Shown piece by piece: positions 10,635-19,311 of a DNA stretch of 64,000 bases. A model generated the notes under the pieces. It was not told the DNA's origin and did not search any database. It saw nothing but the letters and a program-made list of their open reading frames with translations. Made by a program: the position numbers and the translations under genes. Origin of the DNA: Bacillota bacterium (lineage in GTDB: Bacteria > Bacillota > Clostridia > Tissierellales > Peptoniphilaceae); the NCBI GenBank assembly GCA_028724185.1, contig JAQYDN010000010.1, forward strand, positions 37,115 to 101,114. Direction: 5' to 3'. Every line of letters begins with the position of its first letter. The stretch's first letter is position 1.

Positions 10635-11414
10635 TTGGATATTTCGATAATACGGACGATCATGATGCCTCTGTTGGGGACGAGCTTGGGTGCCGCGGGC
10701 GTCATGTTTTTACACGACCGCATGGATTGGCGCGTCGAGATGGGGATGAACGGCTTTGCCGCGGGCGTCATGGTCGCGGCCTCGATCTGGAGTTTACTGA
10801 TTCCCTCCATCGACCAATCCCGGTCACTGGGACAGTGGGCCTTCGTCCCGGCGGTCGTGGGCTTTTGGATCGGAACCTTTTTTATGCTCTTCATCGACCG
10901 CATCGTGCCCCACATCCACGGGGAGCAGACCGAGGGGATGCAGGGGAAGCACCTGAACCACTCCACGATGCTCATGCTCGCCGTCACGATTCACAACATT
11001 CCCGAGGGGATGGCGCTCGGGGTCGTCGTCGCCGGTTGGCTGAGCGGCAACGTCACGATCTCCGAGGGAAACACCGTCGCGCTCGCCCTGGGTCTTGCGA
11101 TTCAAAATTTTCCCGAGGGCGCCATCGTCTCGCTTCCGATGCACGCCGCGGGCATGCCGAGGAAGAAAGCCTTGGGATACGGCATCCTCTCGGGCGTGGT
11201 CGAGCCCGTCGCCTCGGTGGCGACCATTTTTCTCGCATCGAGTATGATCCCCCTGCTCCCGTACTTCTTGAGTTTCGCCGCCGGCGTCATGATTTACGTC
11301 GTCGTCGAGGAATTGATTCCGGGGACCATAAACGACGTCCACAGCAATATAGGCGTCCTCGCCTTCGCCGTGGGCTTTACGCTGATGATGGTTTTAGAGA
11401 TGACCTTGGGATAG
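10635..11414 (+). CDS. ZIP-family divalent metal transporter
   Basis: Membrane carrier, probably for Zn2+ or related divalent metals. The 259 residues contain about eight hydrophobic segments. The paired metal-binding motifs of ZIP helices 4 and 5 are clear: HNIPEGMALGV and IQNFPEGAIVSLPM. There is a histidine/acid-containing loop before them (HIHGEQTEGMQGKH). The start is TTG, with AGGAG seven bases upstream. It follows rae1 after 10 bases and ends at a strong terminator, so it may be the last gene of the cysS operon. Direction and metal cannot be read from sequence. Confidence 0.88.
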   Translation: MDISIIRTIMMPLLGTSLGAAGVMFLHDRMDWRVEMGMNGFAAGVMVAASIWSLLIPSIDQSRSLGQWAFVPAVVGFWIGTFFMLFIDRIVPHIHGEQTEGMQGKHLNHSTMLMLAVTIHNIPEGMALGVVVAGWLSGNVTISEGNTVALALGLAIQNFPEGAIVSLPMHAAGMPRKKALGYGILSGVVEPVASVATIFLASSMIPLLPYFLSFAAGVMIYVVVEELIPGTINDVHSNIGVLAFAVGFTLMMVLEMTLG

Positions 11415-11441
11415 AAAACGCGCGGGCGTTTTCTTTTTTTT
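11414..11441 (+). terminator. Terminator after the ZIP transporter
   Basis: GAAAACGC (11414-11421) pairs with GCGTTTTC (11426-11433) across a four-base loop, followed by a run of T residues. Confidence 0.85.
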
Positions 11442-11720
11442 GTCCAAAATGTATACATTATTTATTTGAACGCATAAAAACAAAAAATATACATAAAAAT
11501 GAGAGATGCACGAAAAATAATGCGGAAGCGCGTCCGCTTGTGTGATATTTCGATGAAATCGTCGGAGCGCGAAAAAATATGATGAAAAGCCCTTGTTTTC
11601 TTCACTACTTCAGTGTATGCTCAGGCTGAACGAGAGAGGGTGACCGCGCGAAGCCTCGAAATATGGGGGCGAGCGGCGGTCGATGCGCCGACATCGTCGA
11701 CGCGACGGAAGGAGGTACTT
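11415..11720. other. Intergenic region before the stalk-domain gene
   Basis: About 300 bases, the first half AT-rich. It holds the end of the terminator, a perfect 12-base palindrome AATGTATACATT (11448-11459), and a possible promoter TTGAAC (11466-11471), 16 bases, TATACA (11488-11493). A weaker alternative is TTGTTT (11593-11598), 17 bases, TATGCT (11616-11621). No further gene is evident. Confidence 0.35.
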
Positions 11721-12524
11721 ATGAAAAGATTAGCCGCTTTATTGATTGCATTGATCATGATTCCACAACTCGCCTTTGCCGAGTCGGTACCGGAAGATTA
11801 CGTCCGATGTTACATCGGCGGTTACGATTTGAGCGCGGGGGATGCCCGAGCATGTATCGTGGATAATCGAACGTATGTACCCATCTCTCTCTTGCAGACG
11901 AGTGAAGACATCGACGTCGCGGTCGAAGACGACGGAACGATTCGAATCCTCTCCGGAGAGAGAGAAGTCGACATGACGCTTGGAGAAAAGGCGTATCGCG
12001 TCGGCGAGGACGTTTGCGATACGGACGTCGCGCCCTTTGAAAAAGACGGCGAGATCTACCTGCCGCTGCGCTGCGCGTCGACGGCTCTCGGAAAGTCCGT
12101 GTACTGGGATCAGGACAACCGCATCGTCGTGATCGGACACATGACCGATGAGACGTCCTTTGACGGAGACGAGAAGATTCGGACGATGGACGGATACTCC
12201 CTTACGATCCCCGCGGAATACAAAAACCACTTCGTCGTCGAAGACGGACGCGGCGAGATCAACTTCTACGACAAGAAAAATTATCGCAGAGTCGATCACA
12301 TCGGCCATATCGGCGCGATCACGAAAGTAAAGAATCCCGCGGACGTCGACGTGCCGATGATCTTGCTCACGCCCCTCCCCGGCGGATACCTGATCTTTAC
12401 CTATGACGAGAACTCGGGCATCGGTGAGGATGCGAGCGCGGAACTCAGACAATCCTACGAAAATTCGAGAGAAGAGATCAAAGACGTCTTAAGGACGGTA
12501 AGGGTCTCCGAACACAGGTCATAA
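11721..12524 (+). CDS. Secreted protein with copper amine oxidase N-terminal-like (stalk) domain
   Basis: A 267-residue exported protein of unknown function. It begins with a signal peptide (MKRLAALLIALIMIPQLAFA, cleavage after AFA). Residues about 35-145 form a stalk domain, recognisable by NRTYVPISLL and GEIYLPLRCASTALG followed by a YWDQDNRIVVI strand. The remaining 120 residues have no motif I know. ATG at 11721 was chosen because GGAGGT lies directly upstream and the signal peptide begins there. The architecture matches the gene at 32651-33340, so these are probably paralogues. The domain name does not imply an amine oxidase. Confidence 0.75.
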   Translation: MKRLAALLIALIMIPQLAFAESVPEDYVRCYIGGYDLSAGDARACIVDNRTYVPISLLQTSEDIDVAVEDDGTIRILSGEREVDMTLGEKAYRVGEDVCDTDVAPFEKDGEIYLPLRCASTALGKSVYWDQDNRIVVIGHMTDETSFDGDEKIRTMDGYSLTIPAEYKNHFVVEDGRGEINFYDKKNYRRVDHIGHIGAITKVKNPADVDVPMILLTPLPGGYLIFTYDENSGIGEDASAELRQSYENSREEIKDVLRTVRVSEHRS

Positions 12525-12530
12525 AAGGGT

Positions 12531-12580
12531 AAGCGTCGTCCAAAAAGGCTTTTGCCGGTTTTGAGACGACGCTTTTTTAA
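12531..12580 (+). terminator. Terminator after the stalk-domain gene
   Basis: AAGCGTCGTC (12531-12540) pairs with GACGACGCTT (12565-12574). An inner stem of CAAAA/TTTTG and GGC/GCC lies within, and T residues follow. Confidence 0.85.
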
Positions 12581-12675
12581 TATCGAACAAACTCTTAAAA
12601 CGCCCGAATGATGCCGAAGAGAGGAGCTCTGTCTCGGAAGACGATCGATCATTTGTTATTTTCGGCGAAAAACAT

Positions 12676-12704
12676 TTGACATCGTATCTCGAGCCGTATA
12701 TAAT
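12676..12704 (+). promoter_or_regulatory. Consensus sigma-A promoter for argGH
   Basis: TTGACA (12676-12681), exactly 17 bases, then TATAAT (12699-12704). Both hexamers are perfect. Transcription would start near 12711, just before the T-box leader. Confidence 0.9.
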
Positions 12705-12738
12705 AAAGCCAATCAAAATTTATATTCTTAAAAATGCT

Positions 12739-12976
12739 TCGACGAGAAGAGTATATGTGTGAAAGCTCACAGCGAGTCCCGTTTGGTGGAAGGGGACGAG
12801 CGGAAGGACATAGAAGAGAACCTCCGAGCAGTTAGGTCGATACAAGGAGATCTAAACGGGAACTCCCGTTATAGAGTTAGAGTATGTTTGTACTTGATAA
12901 GGTCTATTTCGCGAGAAATAGATAAATATGGGTGGTATCACGAGTCTTCGTCCCTATCGGGATGGAGACTCTTTTT
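12739..12976 (+). promoter_or_regulatory. T-box leader, probably arginine-specific
   Basis: A tRNA-sensing leader RNA. TCGAC (12739-12743) pairs with GTCGA (12836-12840) at the base of stem I. AGTA (12750-12753) and GAA (12813-12815) flank a helix TATGT/ACATA (12754-12758/12808-12812), as in the specifier loop. The distal AGCGAG and GGTGGAAGG motifs are present. After GAA the expected specifier triplet is AGA (12817-12819), an arginine codon, followed by A. The antiterminator sequence GGGTGGTATCACG starts near 12930; its TGGT would pair with an ACCA tRNA end. A terminator hairpin GAGTC/GACTC with six T residues ends the element. Uncharged tRNA-Arg should allow read-through into argG. Confidence 0.9.
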
Positions 12977-13046
12977 TATTATCATCTTTTGTCAGTGTAC
13001 GATCGATAATTTTGATTAAAAATAATTGATGAAGGAGATAAGAACA

Positions 13047-14279
13047 ATGCAAAAAGAATATGAAATTTTAAAAGAAGCCAAGAAGGTCGTCCTCGCTTAC
13101 TCGGGAGGGCTGGATACGTCGGTGATCACCACATGGCTAAAGGAAAACGGGGCCAAGGAAGTTATCTGTGTGTCGGTGGATTTGGGTCAGGTGGAAAATC
13201 CCGACGCTATGGAAAAAAAGGCGCTGAAATCCGGGGCGAGCAAGTTTTATAACGTCAACGTCGAAGAGGAATTTATCGAGGATTACGCCTTTAAGATCGT
13301 CAAGGCCAATGCGAAATATGAAAATTCCTACTTGTTGGGAACGGCGATCGCCCGTCCCCTCATATCCAAGGTCCTGGTCGATGTAGCCAAAAAAGAAGGG
13401 GCGGATCTCATCGTTCACGGTTGCACCGGAAAAGGCAACGATCAAATCCGGTTTGAACTCGCGATGATGAGCCTCGCGCCGGAGATTAAAGTCATCGCGC
13501 CCTGGCGGTTTTGGGACATCAAGGGCCGTTCCGAGGAAGAGGCCTACGCCGAGGCCCACGGCATCGAGTTGGACAATAAAAAAGAAGAGGATTACTCGAT
13601 GGATGAAAACCTCTGGCATATTTCGCACGAAGGACTCGATTTGGAAGATCCGAAAAATCCGGCCGACTACAGCAAGTGTCTGCACTGGGTGACGCCTCCG
13701 GAGAAGGCGAAGGACGAGGCGGAAATCGTCGCGATCGAATTTGAAAAAGGCGTGCCCGTCGGCGTCGACGGCGAAAAGATGGACGGCGTTTCGCTGGTTA
13801 AACGGCTGAATAAGATAGGCGGCGCCAACGGCGTCGGCATCGACGACCTCGTCGAGAGTAGAAGGTGCGGAATGAAGTCGAGGGGATTGTATGAAAATCC
13901 CGCCGGATCCATCCTGTACTTTGCCCACGAGAAATTGGAGTCTGTGACCATGCACCCGGATATCCTCCAGTACAAACAAAAGATGTCCTTTGACTATGCA
14001 AACCTCGTCTACGACGGCAAGTGGATGACGCCCTTAAAAGAAGCGATGGACGCCTTTATCGACCAAAGTCAGGAAAACGTGACGGGAACCGTCAAGGTCA
14101 AACTGTACAAGGGTTCCATGCAGGTACACGGCATCGAGGCGAAGAATTCTCTCTATATGGAAGAATACGCCACCTTCGAAGAGGATTCCGTCTACAATCA
14201 AGGAGATGCCACGGGCTTTATCAACCTGTTCGGCCTCTCCTCCAAGATCTATGCCCAAGCGACAAAGGACCTCGTATAA
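13047..14279 (+). CDS. argG: Argininosuccinate synthase
   Basis: Joins citrulline and aspartate with ATP to give argininosuccinate. The 410-residue protein has the N-type ATP pyrophosphatase loop AYSGGLDTSVI near its start, then HGCTGKGNDQIRFE, which contacts citrulline/aspartate. ATG at 13047 is used because AGGAG lies nine bases upstream; codons further upstream lack a suitable site. The next gene, argH, begins at the base after the stop codon, and both lie behind the T-box. Confidence 0.97.
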   Translation: MQKEYEILKEAKKVVLAYSGGLDTSVITTWLKENGAKEVICVSVDLGQVENPDAMEKKALKSGASKFYNVNVEEEFIEDYAFKIVKANAKYENSYLLGTAIARPLISKVLVDVAKKEGADLIVHGCTGKGNDQIRFELAMMSLAPEIKVIAPWRFWDIKGRSEEEAYAEAHGIELDNKKEEDYSMDENLWHISHEGLDLEDPKNPADYSKCLHWVTPPEKAKDEAEIVAIEFEKGVPVGVDGEKMDGVSLVKRLNKIGGANGVGIDDLVESRRCGMKSRGLYENPAGSILYFAHEKLESVTMHPDILQYKQKMSFDYANLVYDGKWMTPLKEAMDAFIDQSQENVTGTVKVKLYKGSMQVHGIEAKNSLYMEEYATFEEDSVYNQGDATGFINLFGLSSKIYAQATKDLV

Positions 14280-15656
14280 ATGAAACTGTGGAGCGGCATG
14301 TTGTCAGGCGCCTTAAACGACAAGGCCGAAGAATTTAACGCGTCCATCAAAATCGACCGGAGACTGGTTTTCGACGATATCGACGGATCGATCGGCCATG
14401 TAGAGATGTTGGGATCGGCGGGGATCCTCGCCGAGGAGGAGAGCGCGGAGATTATTCGAGGCCTTCGGCAAATCAAGGCGAAACTCATCGACGGAGAACT
14501 GACAGTAGACGAAGAAGCCGAAGATGTCCATTCGTTTGTGGAAAATGAACTTATACAAGAGATCGGGGACTTGGGCAAAAAAATGCATACGGCGAGGTCC
14601 AGAAACGACCAAGTTGCCACCGACTTAAAGATGTACTTGAGGAGGGAAAGCGGGGAGATCGAAGAGCTGTTAAAAGATTATATCGAGGCCTTGTTGACGC
14701 TCGCGGAGGACAATCTCGATACCATCATGCCGGGCTACACCCATCTCCAGGCGGCGCAGCCCGTGACCTTTGCCCACCACCTGACGGCCTACGCCATGAT
14801 GGCCTTGAGGGATCTCTCGAGACTGGGAGACTATAAAAAAAGGATCAACGAGCTCCCGCTCGGAGCGTGTGCCTTGGCGGGGACGACCTATCCCATCGAC
14901 AGGGAGCAGGTAAAAGACCTCCTGGGCTTCGACGCCGTCATGGAAAATTCCATGGACGCGGTCTCCGACAGAGACTATGTCCTGGAGCTACAGAGCGTCC
15001 TCTCCCTGATCGCGGTGCACCTCTCCAGGTTCTCGGAAGAGCTGATCATCTGGTCGTCCCAACCCTACGGGTTTGTCGGCATCGACGACATGTTTTCGAC
15101 CGGATCCTCGATCATGCCCCAAAAGAAGAACCCCGATATGGCGGAGCTGATCCGGTCCAAGGCGGCGAGATTGATAGGGAATATGACCCAGTCGTTTGTG
15201 ATGGTCAAAGGCCTTCCCCTCGCCTATTCCAAGGACTTGCAGGAGGACAAGGCGTCCGTCTTCGATTCCGTGGACACCGTAAAAATCTGCCTGGAGGTCA
15301 TGACCGGTCAAATCGAGACCCTGAAGGTACACGCGGAAAAAATGCTTAAGGCCTGCAAGGAAGGTTACCTCAATGCGACGGACATCGCGGACTATCTGGT
15401 GAACAAGGGCGTGGCCTTCAGAGACGCCCACCATATCGCCGCCAAATTGGTCAAGACCGCGATGGATGCGGGAAAAACGTTGGAAGCATTGAGTCTCGAG
15501 ACGTACAAAAAAGAATCCGACAAATTTGAGGACGATATCTACCGGGCGATCGACCTGAAGACGATCGTCGCAAAGAGAACCTCCAGGGGCGGACCTGCCA
15601 AAGAAGAGGTTCAAAGACAGATCGCTTATGTCAAGGATGCGATATCCGATGATTAA
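14280..15656 (+). CDS. argH: Argininosuccinate lyase
   Basis: Splits argininosuccinate into arginine and fumarate, the last step of arginine synthesis from citrulline. At 458 residues it is of normal length. The superfamily signature SSIMPQKKNPD, containing the catalytic serine, lies at about residues 279-289, and TARSRNDQVATD matches the substrate-binding loop. The ATG immediately follows the argG stop codon, so translation is probably coupled. No other arginine-synthesis genes lie in the window, so citrulline may come from elsewhere or from uptake. Confidence 0.97.
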   Translation: MKLWSGMLSGALNDKAEEFNASIKIDRRLVFDDIDGSIGHVEMLGSAGILAEEESAEIIRGLRQIKAKLIDGELTVDEEAEDVHSFVENELIQEIGDLGKKMHTARSRNDQVATDLKMYLRRESGEIEELLKDYIEALLTLAEDNLDTIMPGYTHLQAAQPVTFAHHLTAYAMMALRDLSRLGDYKKRINELPLGACALAGTTYPIDREQVKDLLGFDAVMENSMDAVSDRDYVLELQSVLSLIAVHLSRFSEELIIWSSQPYGFVGIDDMFSTGSSIMPQKKNPDMAELIRSKAARLIGNMTQSFVMVKGLPLAYSKDLQEDKASVFDSVDTVKICLEVMTGQIETLKVHAEKMLKACKEGYLNATDIADYLVNKGVAFRDAHHIAAKLVKTAMDAGKTLEALSLETYKKESDKFEDDIYRAIDLKTIVAKRTSRGGPAKEEVQRQIAYVKDAISDD

Positions 15657-15665
15657 AGCGCATTG

Positions 15666-15709
15666 AAAAGACCCGAGCGTCGGGAAGACCGAACGCTCGG
15701 GTCTTTTTT
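15666..15709 (+). terminator. argGH terminator
   Basis: AAAAGACCCGAGCGT (15666-15680) pairs perfectly with ACGCTCGGGTCTTTT (15693-15707), with T residues following. It also lies close to the end of the convergent ABC permease gene. Confidence 0.92.
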
Positions 15710-15723
15710 GAATGGTTGAAAGA

Positions 15724-16470
15724 TTATACCAAATCCGCCCGCTTAAAGACCGCGTTCGCCAAAAAAGTAAGGCACGCGAACAGAACGAGGGCGCCGAGGG
15801 CGACGAGCAGGAGATCGCGCGGCGCCGGGTTTTCGGTTACGACGTAGCGTATCTCGATAAGGGGAATGGCGTCAAGTATCTTCACCCGGTCGAACAAGCC
15901 GGCGGGCTTTCCGTAGGCCATGAGCAGTGCGAAGGACAGGATATAGACCGTGGAGAGGGCGAGCGTCTTGGCGACGTCGCGACAGAGAAAGGCGATTAAG
16001 AGGCACGCCGAGTACATGGCGCTGTTTAAGACGATCGAGTAGAATATAATTTTTAGGATGTGGAGCATTCCCTCGGTGGCGGTCGTCCCAAGTCCGAGGG
16101 TCGGTATCATGCGCAGGCATCCCGCGAGGGGAAAGACGAGGATGAGCAAATTATAGACGATTAAGTAGGTAATGACTTTGCTCAGGAAGATATCCGTCCG
16201 CGTATATCCCGAATAGAGCGCGTGGTTGACGGTGCGATTTTTAAACTCCGAGCCGAGCAGAGACGAGGCGATGAGGGTCGCCAAAATCACGACGAAGGTC
16301 GAGTCGAATACCATGGCGTCGAATATGCCGATCGCGCCCGCCCCGCTCTTGATATCTAAAGTATAGCTCTTTGCGCTGAAAATCCCCAGGAGAAGGACCG
16401 CCAAAAAAGACAGCGCGAGGATGCGGTTGCGTCTGATTTGATAGAAATCTTTTTGAATAAGTGTTTGCAT
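15724..16470 (-). CDS. ABC-2 type exporter permease subunit
   Basis: A 248-residue membrane protein with about six hydrophobic segments. The N-terminal KDFYQIRRNRILALSF is followed by the first helix, as in ABC-2 permeases encoded beside BcrA-like ATPases. LLGSEFKNRTVNHALYSG resembles the conserved cytoplasmic loop after helix 2 of these permeases. The start at 16470 has AGGAGG upstream. It is the last gene of the minus-strand run ATPase, permease, permease. Its substrate is unknown; such transporters often remove antimicrobial peptides. Confidence 0.8.
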   Translation of the reverse strand: MQTLIQKDFYQIRRNRILALSFLAVLLLGIFSAKSYTLDIKSGAGAIGIFDAMVFDSTFVVILATLIASSLLGSEFKNRTVNHALYSGYTRTDIFLSKVITYLIVYNLLILVFPLAGCLRMIPTLGLGTTATEGMLHILKIIFYSIVLNSAMYSACLLIAFLCRDVAKTLALSTVYILSFALLMAYGKPAGLFDRVKILDAIPLIEIRYVVTENPAPRDLLLVALGALVLFACLTFLANAVFKRADLV

Positions 16471-16478
16471 AGATCCTC

Positions 16479-17177
16479 CTATTTGACATCGCATGTGCGG
16501 AAGTATTGCGTGGTCAGATAGCAAAAGGCCGCGAAGTAGGCTACGGCGACGGCGAGAGCTTCGAGGGGCGTCGTCCCGCCTTCGATCAATAACCTCGCCT
16601 GTCCCATCGGCAGGACGCGGGCGAATGCGAGCGCCTTTTTCGAATTCAACAAAAAGATCGCCAAAAAGTAGAGGACGCCGGAGGTGACGAGTATGCTCCC
16701 GGGTCGCTTCAGCAAAAAGGCCAAAAAGACGACGGCGCCGACGAGCGAAGCGTTCAAAAAGAAGATCGAAAGGATGATGAGCGCGCCCTCCGAGGCGGTG
16801 TATAGGTCGCCCCAACCGTTCCGGACGGAAAAAATAATTGCGGCGAGAATCGGCTGCGCCATTAAAATAACATTGGTATAGACGACGGAGACGACATGTT
16901 GTACGCGGACGATGTCCCCTCTCCCGTGGCCGGCCGCGACGTATCGGTCGATGTGGCGGTCGGTAAAATTTTCGCCCAGGTACAGGGCGATAAAGACGTC
17001 GGCGACGAGAAACAGGAGCGCCATATTGTAAAAACTTCGGTATAAGGCCTCGGATCCCGTGCGGACGCCGTCCGCCGAGAGCAAGACAAAGCCGACGATC
17101 ATAGAAATCAGGACGAGGAACAGATTTCGCCCGTCTCTGTGGAGCCGGTAAAGCTCCGCCTTCAGGACGGTCCTCAT
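16479..17177 (-). CDS. ABC-2 type exporter permease subunit
   Basis: A second permease of 232 residues with about six membrane segments, starting RTVLKAELYRLHRDGRNLF. NFTDRHIDRYVAAGHGRGDI matches the position of the post-helix-2 loop seen in its neighbour. The start ATG at 17177 overlaps the ATPase stop codon by four bases (ATGA), so translation is coupled. The two permeases are diverged and probably form a heterodimeric channel. Confidence 0.8.
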   Translation of the reverse strand: MRTVLKAELYRLHRDGRNLFLVLISMIVGFVLLSADGVRTGSEALYRSFYNMALLFLVADVFIALYLGENFTDRHIDRYVAAGHGRGDIVRVQHVVSVVYTNVILMAQPILAAIIFSVRNGWGDLYTASEGALIILSIFFLNASLVGAVVFLAFLLKRPGSILVTSGVLYFLAIFLLNSKKALAFARVLPMGQARLLIEGGTTPLEALAVAVAYFAAFCYLTTQYFRTCDVK

Positions 17178-18091
17178 TGATCGGCTCCTATCTCGGAGAA
17201 GACGTAGTCCTCGAGAGATTCTTTTTCGCTGCGCATTTCCCGGATGTTCACGTGATGTTTCGCCAATAGGCTCGACACCTCGTCGATGTCGCCGCCGAAA
17301 TCCTCGAGACATAAGCGGTCGTCCGCTCCAATGAGAGAGACGCCGGGGAAGGCGTCTCTTAGCAAATGGAGCGCCTTATGATCGTCGCTCGTCGCGAGGT
17401 ACACGTTGTTTTTTCGCTTACTTGCCAGGGCGTCTTTGGATATTTCCTCGACGATCCTGCCCCGATCGATGACGATAAAATCGGTCGCGGTGTTTTCGAG
17501 TTCGCCCAACAGATGGCTCGAGATCAACAGGGTCTTTCCCATGTCTTTATTCAGCGCGCGTATGAGCGTCCTTATTTCCCGGATTCCCTCCGGATCCAAG
17601 CCGTTGATGGGTTCGTCCCAGATCAGAAAATCGGGATCTCCGATCAGCGACATCGCGATGCCGAGTCTCTGTTTCATCCCGAGGGAGTAGTGGCGCGCCT
17701 TTTTTTCTCCGGCATCGCCGAGTCCGACGAGTTCCAATAATCGACCGATTTCAGCGTCGTCGTCGATGCCTAATTGAATTTGTTGGGACTTTAGATGCTC
17801 CTCGGCGCTCATAAACGGATAGAGGGAGGGCCCTTCGACCAAGGCGCCTATTCTCCTCCTGGCTTTTTGCAGTTCGGCCTCTCCGCGCTTTCCGAACAGC
17901 GCGATGTCTCCGCTCGTGGGAAAAGCCAGTCCCGTGATCATTCGGATAAAGGTCGTCTTGCCGGCGCCGTTTTTGCCGATAAAGCCGTAAACCTTGCCCT
18001 CTCGCAAGCTGAGGTCGATATGGTCCAGGGCGAGGGCGTGTCGATAGTATTTCGTTAAGTTTCTTACTTCTAAACATAGGTGATCTGTCAT
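17174..18091 (-). CDS. ABC transporter ATP-binding protein, BcrA-like
   Basis: ATPase of the exporter formed with the two downstream permeases. The 305-residue protein has Walker A (GKNGAGKTT), the signature YSLGMKQRLG and Walker B (FLIWDEPINGLDPEG), then about 80 extra residues as in bacitracin/lantibiotic self-protection ATPases. ATG at 18091 is preferred because GGAGGT lies five bases upstream. It lies downstream of an XRE/membrane regulator gene on the same strand, separated by a terminator. Confidence 0.9.
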   Translation of the reverse strand: MTDHLCLEVRNLTKYYRHALALDHIDLSLREGKVYGFIGKNGAGKTTFIRMITGLAFPTSGDIALFGKRGEAELQKARRRIGALVEGPSLYPFMSAEEHLKSQQIQLGIDDDAEIGRLLELVGLGDAGEKKARHYSLGMKQRLGIAMSLIGDPDFLIWDEPINGLDPEGIREIRTLIRALNKDMGKTLLISSHLLGELENTATDFIVIDRGRIVEEISKDALASKRKNNVYLATSDDHKALHLLRDAFPGVSLIGADDRLCLEDFGGDIDEVSSLLAKHHVNIREMRSEKESLEDYVFSEIGADQ

Positions 18092-18186
18092 AAAAACCTC
18101 CGGTATCATTCGGGGATTCGGCGAGGGCCGTCTCTCCCGTTTCTCGTCACGCGTCGATGCGGTGGGTTCGGTACGCGGCGCGGACG

Positions 18187-18218
18187 TTAAAAAGACCTGA
18201 TTGAACAGGTCTTTTTAA
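18187..18218 (-). terminator. Terminator after the XRE regulator gene
   Basis: TTAAAAAGACCTG (18187-18199) pairs with CAGGTCTTTTTAA (18206-18218). On the minus strand this gives a hairpin followed by T residues. It begins at the regulator stop codon and separates it from the ABC genes. Confidence 0.85.
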
Positions 18219-19183
18219 GCGTTTCGATGGGATGTGATCGCGTAAATCTTCTTTAAGATGACGCCCAAAAGAGCGCCGACGGGCCAGATGATCCAGGTCA
18301 AGCCCCATTTGGACGTGACGAATGATACGGTGAGGTAGATCAAGAGAAGGACGAGGTAATAGATGTCGGAAAACGAGGTCATCTCGAATTCGCGGAGTTT
18401 GTTTTCTTTCGTGTAGTCTCCTTCTTCCAGGATCTTTTCGTAGCCGTTCCAGACGAGGCCGTCCCGGACGAGGATAAAGACGCCCAAGGCGACGAGGAGG
18501 AGCGTCAAGCACAGACCGAAGGCGTTCACGAGCTCGTGTTCGTAAATGCCCGAGAGGAGGACGGGAAGTGCCGAGAGGATGCAGACGATGATGCCCGTGC
18601 TTCTGCGCCGGGCGTGGGCGTCATTTTCGGCGTCTTTCATCTCGCGCACGGCGCCCGCGACGCCGTAGAGCGTATCCAAGGGTTCGTCGAAGCGGCGAAA
18701 CGGCTCGCTCGCGTGGTGATACGCGCTCAGGCGGTATACGCCGAAGGCGACGATGACGAGCGTAAGGACCAGGCCGATCATGCCGATTCCGTCCGAGGCG
18801 CCGAAAAAGACGTCGGTGACGGCCGAAAAGGCGATCAGCGGGATAAACGCGAGGATAAAAAGAGAGATCGAAAACGCGTAATCGGAGGCGGTGCCTCTTA
18901 AAAACGTGAGATAGCGCTCGACCTCGTCGAAGCCGACGGACGGGGCGGATTCGCCTTCGCGCGCCTCGTCGCACCGCGGGGCGTCCTCCTCGCCCAGGAG
19001 GAGGTAGTCGGTGGAGACGTTAAAGTACTTGCTGAGTTCGATGATTTTCGGAATCTCGGGAATCGAACTTCCGCTCTCCCACTTCGAGACGGATTGGCGC
19101 GAGACGTCGAGTATTTCCGCGAGGGCCTCCTGAGAGAGCCCTGCCTGTTTTCTTAAGTGGACAATTTTTTCGGAAAAAGACAT
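18215..19183 (-). CDS. XRE-family regulator fused to a membrane domain
   Basis: A 322-residue protein. Residues 1-60 form a Cro/C1-type helix-turn-helix ([28 protein letters not shown]). The rest contains about six hydrophobic segments, so this is a membrane-anchored DNA-binding protein. Such proteins are common in Firmicutes, often beside ABC exporters, which suggests it senses membrane or antibiotic stress and controls the genes at 15724-18091. That role is inference from position. The start ATG has a good upstream site (AAGGAG). Confidence 0.8.
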   Translation of the reverse strand: MSFSEKIVHLRKQAGLSQEALAEILDVSRQSVSKWESGSSIPEIPKIIELSKYFNVSTDYLLLGEEDAPRCDEAREGESAPSVGFDEVERYLTFLRGTASDYAFSISLFILAFIPLIAFSAVTDVFFGASDGIGMIGLVLTLVIVAFGVYRLSAYHHASEPFRRFDEPLDTLYGVAGAVREMKDAENDAHARRRSTGIIVCILSALPVLLSGIYEHELVNAFGLCLTLLLVALGVFILVRDGLVWNGYEKILEEGDYTKENKLREFEMTSFSDIYYLVLLLIYLTVSFVTSKWGLTWIIWPVGALLGVILKKIYAITSHRNA

Positions 19184-19311
19184 AGTTATCTCCTTTTGAT
19201 TGTTCGTGTATTCATCTTTCCGAGTTTATTTTACGAAAAAGGGCGGTTTCTCTCTATACAGTCGGGTTTGAAAAAGCGCAACCGGCAGTTGCAATGGCTG
19301 AAAATAGCGTT

